Shown here one piece after another: positions 55,960-64,000 of a stretch of DNA of 64,000 nt; within the stretch, counting starts at the first letter, position 1, and each line of letters begins with the position of its first letter. Where the stretch lies: positions 804,061-868,060 of the forward strand of contig NW_023998456.1 in NCBI RefSeq assembly GCF_014805625.2, in the 5' to 3' direction. Both the position numbers and the translations under genes were made by a program. The stretch is from Glossina fuscipes (Eukaryota > Arthropoda > Insecta > Diptera > Glossinidae). A model generated the notes under the pieces. The model worked only from the letters and a program-made list of their open reading frames with translations, searched no databases and was not told where the DNA came from.

Positions 55960-56290
55960 ATTAAACCAGATCTTAATGTACTGCTGACGATGTTAAACTT
56001 TCTTCTTCCTTCTCCTTGGCATCGCAATTCGACCAAAGACTACGTTTTTATTTGCATGTTTAGCTCTTTTTAAATAACGTTAGGTCCGCGCTTGGTTTCA
56101 TTAATAGGTGGTCGGAGGAGCTGAAGCGTCCTTACATTACAAAAAAGCTATACATGTGCTTAGTTAGACCAGTGCTTGAGTATGTCTCTGTTGTGTGGTC
56201 TCCTTTCTACTAGTGTTATATAGATTCAATTGAATCCGTTCAAAAGCAATGCTTGCTGCTTGCCCTTAGGTGTTGGGTTGCTTATGTTGT
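55960..56290 (+). mobile_element. Jockey-type reverse transcriptase fragment
   Basis: ADDVKLSSSFS is the catalytic ADD box. After a break, FINRWSEELKRPYITKKLYM, CLVRPVLEYVSVVWSPFY and IDSIESVQKQCLLLALR is the well-known RT thumb motif (LVRxxLEYxSxVWSP...IESVQK) of jockey-clade LINEs. It directly abuts the Cap-D3-like fragment. Confidence 0.75.
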
Positions 56291-56559
56291 CCTCACCGTC
56301 ACTAGAGGAAACTAAATTTGTTTTTGTAGTTTCCTTCATAATTAAGTTAATTAACTAATTAAGACTATCGGTTCGTCCACATTACTTGGTGAGATAAGCT
56401 TTATTCTCCCTAACCGGTTCCCAAGGTACTTAATCTTCACAAACTGAATCAACGTAAATGTAATAATGAGCTGTTTAACCTGTTGTTTACATGATATATG
56501 TCACCTAACTTCAATATCGGATTCTTTAAAGTCTATCAAAACAACTTTCCTTAAAAATC

Positions 56560-56710
56560 CGCCTGAGTAGCCGAAGGCGAGGAATCTCGACTAGCAAGTC
56601 AATAGTGGTAGTAAAAGCCGATAGCCTTAGATGCGAGTGCTTTTGAGAGTTTAGTCTTAGAATTTATTTCTCTGGCGTAATTAATAATATTAATAATAAT
56701 AATAACTTTG
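56560..56710 (+). mobile_element. SINE family A copy, head partly deleted
   Basis: Starts TCCGCCTGAGTAGCCGA and ends with the same body (AAAAGCCGATAGCCTTAGAT) and an (AATAAT)n tail as the 7-kb copy. The B-box part of the head is missing, by internal deletion. Confidence 0.75.
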
Positions 56711-57234
56711 CCTAATACACGCGAGTTGCCTGCGTCGTATGTAAACAAACTTTTAATATTAACATCTCATTATGATTCGAAAATTATTGCGATGGATTAG
56801 CGGTTCACTAGCAATTTGGTTAAATACTGGTTGTGGGTGTGCCTCTACGCCAATTGTTACTTAGTTATTTTTAATTATTATTACTTCTCCTTATTTGCTT
56901 TATACTAGTTTTTAATATTAATTAGTATAAGATTTGCTTCTAAGAGCTAATTGAATTCGACTATTAATTTATTTCAGTTGAGTTTCATCTGCAAGTAAAT
57001 AAAAAATAAATAAATAAATAGATAAAAATAATATTTTGCATGAGTAGTGCTCGAAAAGTGAATCAAATGTGATCCAAATTTGAGACAGAAAAAGAAGAAG
57101 CAAAACCGCGGTATGGGCTGGTCGATACTCTTTAAACTTTAAGAAGAAAGAAAATTTTTCTTTCAAGTCGTTGTCACGACTATCCTCCTTAAAGGCAATT
57201 TCCTTTCTTATTATTACTGTTGCAATAACGTTGC

Positions 57235-57595
57235 AGCACAAGGATATATTAAGCTTGTGCGGATGTGTGCAACATCTAGAAGGGCTTGAGATATACCCAA
57301 CTTTTGTTGCACCGATCAATTCAATATCACTTTCTAAATCGATTTAAGCTTGTCTGTCTGCCCGTCTTGCTTTCTTGCCTTCAATCTATGGACAGCAATT
57401 TTTGAGCGATTTTGAGGAATTTTGTTATATCGACATAGTTTGGTCCGGGAACGAATACTATTGAAAATTATTCGGATCGCATTGCTTTTTCGACCAGTCT
57501 TCATGTAGCACTTTACTTTGAAAAGCCTTTATATCAATAACTGTATTAAGCGAAGCGGTGCATGGTATTTAATGGTGAGCCGTGTCTCACTATAG
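57235..57595 (-). mobile_element. Family H copy, 3' intergenic region
   Basis: Inverted order: AAGGATATATTAAGCTTGTG, CGGATGTGTGCAACATCTAG, GATCAATTCAATATCACTTT and TTTGGTCCGGGAACGAATAC. Confidence 0.6.
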
Positions 57596-57634
57596 TGTTT
57601 TCGTTTGTAAGTTTTCTTTCCATCACCAACGAAT

Positions 57635-58015
57635 GATGCGTTTGCAACGCCCAGAGGGAAACTTGAGAGTATATATATTCTTGATCAGCATTTAATTATA
57701 AATCGAATTATGTACGTCCGGTTGGCTGTCTGCCCATCTGCGTAATCTTTGTTGTAACATTCTGCTGGCCACAAAAATGTAGCTGGCGGTTTGGCAGAAG
57801 CATTGGAAGTTATTGTACAGAGGCTGGTATTGAAAATGGCCCATATCGATCGAAGGACACGCCTACAATGTGACGTTAAAAGTTGCGTTTCTTGTTCATT
57901 ATTCATAAACTACCACAGATAAATCTACAAAAATTTGAAAATCGAATAATATTCCATGAGCAACGCTGTAGTACCTCTACAAAAATGAAAAAAAAATTGG
58001 CCACACCGAGTCAAT
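57635..58015 (-). mobile_element. INE-1-like element, sister of the 52.6-kb copy
   Basis: CGTTTGCAACGCCCAGAGGG, GTATATATATTCTTGATCAG, GTCTGCCCATCTGCGTAATC, AACATTCTGCTGGCCACAAA and AAACTACCACAGATAAATCT run parallel to the 52.6-kb copy. Confidence 0.6.
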
Positions 58016-58089
58016 CTTATAGTGTGCCATAATTCAATGTTTTTTTTTTCAAAACATTTATTTTCCAAACATTATATTTATCACCCCAT

Positions 58090-58330
58090 AAGGTATAAAC
58101 ATTTTTGGCCGGCTTTAAATTCGGAATGCATCCAAGCATGTCCGTCTGTCCATTTGTTCTCCTGTCCAACTATGTAGTATTTGCGGTAAACATTCTCCTA
58201 TAAAATTTTCAGAAGACATGCCAACAACGCCTGCACGCCTACGCGACAAGAATTTTTAATATAATAGAAAAAATCAACCACGCCCACTCCGTATTACAGA
58301 GCATGAAAATTTAATTGTTTTTTAAGGGGA
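58090..58330 (-). mobile_element. INE-1-like fragment
   Basis: GCATGTCCGTCTGTCCATTT, GCGGTAAACATTCTCCTATA and ACCACGCCCACTCCGTATTA; the last part is the inverted start of the 32.8-kb fragment. Confidence 0.45.
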
Positions 58331-59194
58331 AAGGTGATAGCTATAAAAGATTGGGTTACGGCCGGACACAATTTTCTTACTAGTTGTTATCAACTCTAAA
58401 AGTTTTGGACGGCCTGTTGGAAATACTTGTGTTTTAAGTAAATAACACAGATTTAATGAATATAAGTAAGAAATACAAATACTGTGGTGGTTTCCTTCCT
58501 CTCCTTTTAGTCTCTTTAAATTTAAATTACACACCTCCCTTAGATTGGTCCATATCATATTTGAATTCGGGAAGGTCTGGAAAAGTTCTTATGAAAAATA
58601 AATGTTTAGTTTGCACTTTCTATGCTAGTGTTGGTAAATTTAAAAATTCCCCTAAGGGAGAAACGCAAGTATGCATAAGTATGTATATGAACTTAAATTT
58701 TGTCTCAAATCAAGAAAACATGTGTTTTGATTACTGTCCGGTTAGCTTACAGGTGCCCTTACAAACGGAATGACAAAATTAAAAAACTACCATCTTGTAA
58801 ATATGACAACACATTCACATTAAAAAGAAAAAAAAAAAAAAAATATCAATCTTTTTGTACAAAAATCGTCACTGGATTTATCTTCAAAATGGAATTTCTT
58901 TTCATTCCGTAAACAGCATTCACAGTGCACGGAGCAGTAAAAACCGGTTAATTGTAAAAGTGAGAGAGAATTTTTATTATCAACCAGTTAATCCAACTAC
59001 GAAAATAAACCGAAATAAAATTTAAGGTAAAACTAAAGAGAAAGTTTAATTACCCCCGGGAGTGTTTTTGAAATACAAGATTACTCGGGACCACTTTTGC
59101 AACGGGCTTTACTAAACTTTATTAAATTATAAATCCGTCTGTGCTATATTTTATTAATTTTTATGAACTTCCTTTTTTTTAGTTGTAAAGTTTT

Positions 59195-59500
59195 TATACC
59201 CTACAGAACATGTGGTACAAGGATATATTTTAAGTCAGGTGTAAGCAAAATCCAGAAGCAGCAGTTGAAATAAATCCACCTTTTATTACACCGATCGATT
59301 CAGAATCATTTTGCCTTGTCTGTCCGCCTTGCTATCTTGTGTTCAACGTACTAGTCGTCAATTTTCGACACATTTTGAACGAAATTATGTACCCCGACAT
59401 GTTTTGGCCTAAGCATGAAAGCTGCTGAAAATTGTTAGCATCGGACGACTTTTTTGAACTCTTCTCATATAATAGCTTACTTTGAAAAGTCGTTCGTGAA
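59195..59500 (-). mobile_element. Family H copy upstream of St1
   Basis: Begins TTTTTATACCCTACAGAACA and TGTGGTACAAGGATATATTT, the inverted 3' end. It continues with CACCGATCGATTCAGAATCA and TACCCCGACATGTTTTGGCC. Confidence 0.65.
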
Positions 59501-59764
59501 AACGCATAGAGCCGCGCTTATTACCATGAAAACTTCATCAAGTTTCCACTGTATGCTGTATATGCATGATTATGTACAGTACTATTGTATATACAAGCAT
59601 AAAAGAAAATAACGCAAGATTGTGATGCTCACAGCAGATATCGTTAAATGGTATAAATCGAACGATTGACATGCGCACTCCGACTAGATATCTCCTCTCT
59701 TATTAAGTGTAAGAATAAATATTTATCAGCTCTTTCATGAAAAGAAAAATAACAATATTTGATT

Positions 59765-60562
59765 CGAATAACATCGAAGACTGAGTACCCTATACCACTT
59801 CACTAAATATAATCCTTTAGTTATTTTCGGCATAAAATACCAAAGATGACGTCTGTTAAATGTCTACTTTGCGTAGAATACCTTCCTTTCACAATAATCC
59901 TAAAATCTGAATCGAAGTGATACAAATTTTCTAGAGTCAACTGTTTTTTGTCACAAACTTTTTACTCCTCATAAATTTAAATGCTAAAATTAAAGATTTA
60001 CTTTTTAAAAGGCTGTCATATGGCAAGGTGTCAAAAATTGGCCCTTTGTGTTCCAAATGCACCAAATCAAAATTGTGCGCCAATTCGCTATCTTGGACCT
60101 ATTTTCATCGCGAAAAGACTTATTGTACCTAAGAGCATTTATTTGAGGGGGATCAAAAAAAGGGTTTCATTCGATCTAAATTTTCCACAATTTTCTACCG
60201 TTTGTGGTCCCCCAAATATTAATAGTTGCAAGTTTTTTTACGTAACAACTTCGCTGAAATCGAGTTTAATAGACTGAATGGGAGTTGATATCATCCATTT
60301 TTAATACGGTTCGGTCTTGAGTTAAAACATGATAAGGCACCAAATTTCATCAAAATATTGTACAGATACCCACTTATAGCTTGAGCAAAGCTGTTGGATA
60401 TACGTCAGACGGAGAGACAAACTTAAATCGATTCAGAAGATTATTCGAAGTCGATCAGTACAACAAGAACTGGATCTATCTTACGTTAAATTAAGTATTG
60501 CTGTTCGTACATCTGCACAAACTTAATATACTCTACCCAATAAGTGATAGAGGGCATAAAAA
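59765..60562 (+). mobile_element. Family H copy upstream of St1, long
   Basis: 5' GAGTACCCTATACCACTTCA, then ACCAAATTTCATCAAAATAT, CGATTCAGAAGATTATTCGA, GTACATCTGCACAAACTTAA and a 3' end near GATAGAGGGCATAAAAAA. It is the head-to-head neighbour of the minus-strand copy at 59.2-59.5 kb. Confidence 0.55.
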
Positions 60563-62012
60563 AGCCTTTGTTTCAAGTGAATGGTCAGACGGATGAACGA
60601 CAAAACCAACTCAAATCTATTCGGAACTTTATTTTATATTGATCGGAATAACAAGAAGTGGGCCTTTTTAACGTTAGGAATGAGTTCATTCAAAATATTA
60701 TCCGTCATTTGCAGGTTTTTTCGAGCGTCTGACGGGATGTGAATTCGACCGAATGACCGAATGAAAGAGATGTTCATTAGAAAAAAAGAAATGCATGATA
60801 CATCTAACTAAAGTAGTAACATATCTTAGCTCAGATCCGCCAAAATTTCGCGGATGTGTTTTACAATATTAAAGCAACCGTCGTCGTGCTAAAAAAATTA
60901 CCCTACAGTGCCTTCTCAAAGATTATAGTCGGCTTTGCTTTAGTGATCGCTTGTTGGTAGCGTTTCTCAGTATTGGCTTCATTGAGTTTGAGCGGCTGCT
61001 TACAATACACTACACCCAGTAAACCCTCTAAACACGAAGTGCCAAGAACATTCTTTTCACTGTCGGCGTTAGTTATTCTCTTGGTCTTAAGTAGGATTTT
61101 TTACTTTACAAATGTTATATCGTGATTAGCTTGAGGTTGTAAGTAAGTCGGCATCGAACTATGTGTATTTCGAATATCGATGTGAAGACACACACACACG
61201 TACATTTACAACATTATAAACCTATTTGTGCATGTCGCTCTCACGTCTGACCGCTCTTTATCTATCTGTTTCCCCGCAGCGCGCCGTTTGAAAGCTTGCA
61301 GTCGAAAAAATTAGTATAGAAAATGTAGATAGAAAGAGATGTAGATAGAAAGGTGTAAGCACACACCCCATTAGCGTCAACAAATCATTTATATATGCCT
61401 ACAAATATATGTGAGGCTTGCGCGTGACTTTATGCCCCTCATAAACATTTCTATAACAAAATATATGACAAGTAGCTGATCGAGTTTAGAAGCAAACTTT
61501 GTCTTTGCACGCTTGCATACTTATGTGCGCACGTTTGTTTGTGTGCTTGCGTTGTATACATTTCATTACAAAACACGAAAAAGAAGCACCCAGGCTCACA
61601 GCACACAGTAATACCAATCATTTCTGCTCTAATTAATAAAAGCGATGAGCGCAAATACTGCTGTGGTACGGGTGGCGGGTATATGGTATTGCATATATAG
61701 TACATCTTACATAGCATAGTACAGTATAATATGATACATGCAGTATCGTACATAGCGTATGCTAGATGTCTATCAATGTAATTGATAAATCTCTTAAATT
61801 TAATAAAATTAAAATAGTTTTGGTTGGTCAACTAACATGCCCGGAACGAAAACATTTTCCAATTGTTCAATTTGAATATGGCTTTCATATCGACTTGAGA
61901 GTGCATATATAGCCTTTTAACGTATATTGTTAGCCGATGCTAACTCGAATATTTCAGTGATTCCAGTGATGATATTTTGCTTACATTCTTTTCTTTCTCA
62001 TTTTTGTAAAAG

Positions 62013-62347
62013 ATGCCAAACTCTTGCTTTTGTGCAGAGAGAATACCATTTGATCAAATTGAAAAGCTTTCCATAACTGGAGGATATTCAAGGTTTTACT
62101 GCACCGAAAAACCTTTAGTACCTATAACCGATAATTGGCGTAAGCGCTTTTGCTCTTTGGCCGACACCTTTAAACCAGTACTAGATCGTGTGTACAACTT
62201 TGCGGTGCATCCTGACGATGTCTACATAGTAACGAGTACAAAATGTGGGACAACTTGGGCTCAGGAAATGACTTGGCTTATTCTGAATAATTTCAACTAT
62301 CAGTTGGCAAGAGACAATGATATAATGATACGTTCGCCATTTCTAGA
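62013..62347 (+). CDS. St1: St1 exon 1
   Basis: From ATG to phase 2 (RSPFLE split by the intron). Contains the SULT N-terminus (GGYSRFYC, NWRKRFCSLADTF) and the PAPS loop with Lys77. Confidence 0.94.
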
Positions 62348-63167
62348 GTAAGTGAAATCAGATATTTTTTTCCAAAGTTAAAGTTGTTTTACAAATGCAA
62401 GAAAACAAAAAAAAAATATTTAGATTTAATGGCGTAGTAACGAGCTTACCAAACGACACTATCAATGAGGCGAATCGATTACAGTCGCCACGATTATTGA
62501 AATCTCATTTGCCGGCCATGTTCTTGCCTCGAGAAATTTGGACGAAAAAACCCAAGGTTCGTGCTCTTATATATGTACCCATCATCGTATCTATCTCTAT
62601 GCTATTAAATATTTCGAATAGATTATCTATGTGTTTCGAAATCCCAAAGACGCGGCTGTTTCCTATTTTCATCACTGGTGCGGCATGGTTGGCTACAAGG
62701 GCACTAAAGAGGATTTTGTTCAATCTTACATTAATGGTCATGTGAACTTTAATCCTTTCTGGCCGCATATTTTGGATTTTTGGCAAATGCGTCATGACTC
62801 GCAAGTGTTCTTCACAAGTTACGAACGTATGAAGAATGATCTCGCATCAGTTATCAAGGATGTCTGTCATTTTCTCGACGTTCGCATAAATGATGCACAA
62901 CTCGGCCGTTTAGTTAATCATCTGTCTTTTGAGAAAATGCAAAATAATCCCTCATGCAATCATGCAAAGGAATTTGAAAGCTTAAGAAACGCTGCCGGTC
63001 GAGAACTCGAGCAGTTTTGTTTTCTTAGACGCGGAATTGTTGGTAGTCATAGAGATGAATTGTCAAGTAATTTAATACGCGAATTCGATGAATGGATCGA
63101 CAGTAATCTAAGGGAATATAATTTAAGCATTGAAGACTTTATAAATTATTCAAAGTATTCTTCATAA
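62013..63167 (+). CDS. St1: Cytosolic sulfotransferase (St1 type), 337 aa
   Basis: Transfers sulfate from PAPS to small hydroxylated acceptors in the cytosol; the acceptor is not deducible. Three exons: 62013-62347, 62424-62556 and 62622-63167, with donors gtaagt and gttcgt and acceptors tatttag and cgaatag. The total of 1014 nt gives 337 residues, the usual SULT length. The 5'-phosphosulfate loop is TSTKCGTTW (74-82), the catalytic base H140 lies in LLKSHLP, and the 3'-phosphate site is YVFRNPKDAAVSYFHHW (R162, S170). The C-terminal PAPS loop is LRRGIVGSHRDE (291-302). It matches Drosophila St1 along its whole length as I remember that protein. One oddity is Thr76 where the loop normally has Pro. 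The start ATG sits after a short AT-rich leader. Confidence 0.95.
62424..62556 (+). CDS. St1: St1 exon 2
   Basis: Encodes FNGVVTSLPNDTI and SPRLLKSHLPAMFLPREIW, with the catalytic histidine. The donor gttcgt is weaker than usual, but phase and homology fix it. The 76- and 65-nt flanking introns are of typical fly size. Confidence 0.93.
62622..63167 (+). CDS. St1: St1 exon 3
   Basis: Starts IIYVFRNPKDAAVSYFHHW, continues with WPHILDFWQMRHDSQVFFTS, YERMKNDL and AGRELEQF, and ends at TAA 63165-63167. It carries the 3'-phosphate site and the C-terminal PAPS loop. Confidence 0.95.
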   Translation: MIYVFRNPKDAAVSYFHHWCGMVGYKGTKEDFVQSYINGHVNFNPFWPHILDFWQMRHDSQVFFTSYERMKNDLASVIKDVCHFLDVRINDAQLGRLVNHLSFEKMQNNPSCNHAKEFESLRNAAGRELEQFCFLRRGIVGSHRDELSSNLIREFDEWIDSNLREYNLSIEDFINYSKYSS

Positions 63168-63190
63168 AGTTTTGTGCAAATAATTATTGA

Positions 63191-63196
63191 AATAAA
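63191..63196 (+). promoter_or_regulatory. St1 polyadenylation signal
   Basis: AATAAA lies 24 nt after the St1 stop, a position typical of short fly 3' UTRs. Confidence 0.55.
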
Positions 63197-63966
63197 ACGT
63201 TTATTACGGAGTCGGATCCAACATCTCAGTGGAATGTTTAAGAATCGTAAACTTGTTTTTGTTATAGTCCTTTGTACGTTTGCTTCAACATTAAATTCCA
63301 AATTACTGCGAGATATGCATTCAAGATTGAAGGTGTGCTATGGGCAGATGAAGCCATTCTCAAACTTCATAGCGTAAGCGGAAAGCATTTGCGATAAATT
63401 TTAGGGCTTTTCGTGCAGTTTCTATAACAGCCCGAATACCCATGGCAAACTTTGGACGAGGGGGCATGCGGACCTGCCAACTGGACCTTATGCAGCGTCT
63501 GATATGCATCTAATCTAGTAGATTCTTATTAAGTGTATTAGATTTCTTTTTCGCAATGAAATATTGAACGACTCAGCTACCAACACCTGCTCAACAAAAA
63601 CTATAGTCTTCAATGATTTTAAGCTGCGGTCTATTCTCTATCGGATTGTGCTATCATCTAAGAATACGTATGTCAAGTTGTAAGGAAGGACAGTCTGACC
63701 GACTAAATCAAATCAACGTCTTACGATAATTAGGAGTGTATTCGTCTATATTCTGCGGTAATGAAGTCAAAACCAATGTTCTGTAAAAATGAATAAATAA
63801 CAATGGCTTGAATTTCTTTTAATTTTTTTTTATTAATATGATCTGTTGCCCGAAGAATTTTTCCGACATATGTGTAAACACATACGTGTGCAATAGTGTA
63901 ATAGTCAGAACGAAATCAGTGTATAATACACTAAATGTATTACATATGCACTAATGCACTAAATAC

Positions 63967-63989
63967 ACTGTGTATATATATATATATTA
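63967..63989 (+). repeat. (TA)n at window end
   Basis: TATATA run of about 20 nt near the end of the window. Confidence 0.7.
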
Positions 63990-64000
63990 GTTTGGGGAAA

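Larger units (their letters stand above)
56711..62012. other. Intergenic DNA upstream of St1
   Basis: Filled mainly by family H and INE-1-like copies (57.2-60.6 kb). The last 1.4 kb is AT-rich; a TATATA at 61905-61912 could be a St1 promoter element, but no start site can be fixed. No further coding region seen. Confidence 0.5.
63168..64000. other. Downstream of St1
   Basis: St1 3' UTR with its AATAAA, then AT-rich DNA without a recognisable gene to the window end. Confidence 0.6.

Noticed and set aside
61451..61831. 126-codon minus-strand frame upstream of St1
   Set aside because: Rich in Tyr, Cys and Ile as expected from AT-rich TA-repeat DNA; no family resemblance.
62505..62804. 99-codon minus-strand frame
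   Set aside because: Antisense shadow of St1 exons 2 and 3.

Overview
This is eukaryotic nuclear DNA from a higher fly (Diptera: Brachycera), probably a tephritid or other schizophoran. The evidence is short GT-AG exons in AT-rich introns, two protein-coding genes that read as close but diverged relatives of Drosophila genes, interspersed repeats resembling the Drosophila INE-1/DINE-1 (Helentron) class, tRNA-derived SINEs, and decayed R1/jockey-type LINEs. The species cannot be resolved from the sequence alone. Nothing prokaryotic is present: no operons, CRISPR array or phage genes.

Layout. Positions 1-14.5 kb hold no intact gene. They contain repeats, LINE scraps and, on the minus strand at 6.1-6.3 kb, one exon of an organellar-type Na+/H+ exchanger (NHE6/7/9 class) with an in-frame stop, next to an unrecognised open frame that a SINE with a 10-bp target-site duplication has interrupted. 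Positions 14.56-49.5 kb hold the cAMP phosphodiesterase gene Pde8 on the plus strand: 19 coding exons in phase from a myristoylation-type first exon (MGCS) to the stop at 49502, giving 975 residues. A large alternative first exon at 31.3-32.4 kb would give an 1128-residue form. The shared body carries the PDE8 receiver-like domain, a PAS domain, PKA-type serine sites and the full metal-binding catalytic domain. Introns are long and full of repeats.

Positions 49.5-62 kb are intergenic and rich in mobile elements. They contain a nearly full-length Helentron-like repeat, an R1-clade LINE remnant, a frameshifted intronless fragment that looks like condensin-II subunit Cap-D3, and a jockey-type reverse transcriptase scrap. 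Positions 62.0-63.2 kb hold an intact three-exon cytosolic sulfotransferase of the St1 type on the plus strand. The two live genes are not a pathway: Pde8 hydrolyses cAMP and St1 transfers sulfate from PAPS. I believe they are neighbours in Drosophila too, so the pair probably marks conserved microsynteny.

The less ordinary material is: two Pde8 N-termini with different predicted membrane behaviour; a dead NHE exon; a broken Cap-D3 copy; a repeat family with a 5' hairpin and subterminal inverted repeats, present in at least fourteen pieces on both strands; and two SINE families. I found no convincing novel multi-gene system.
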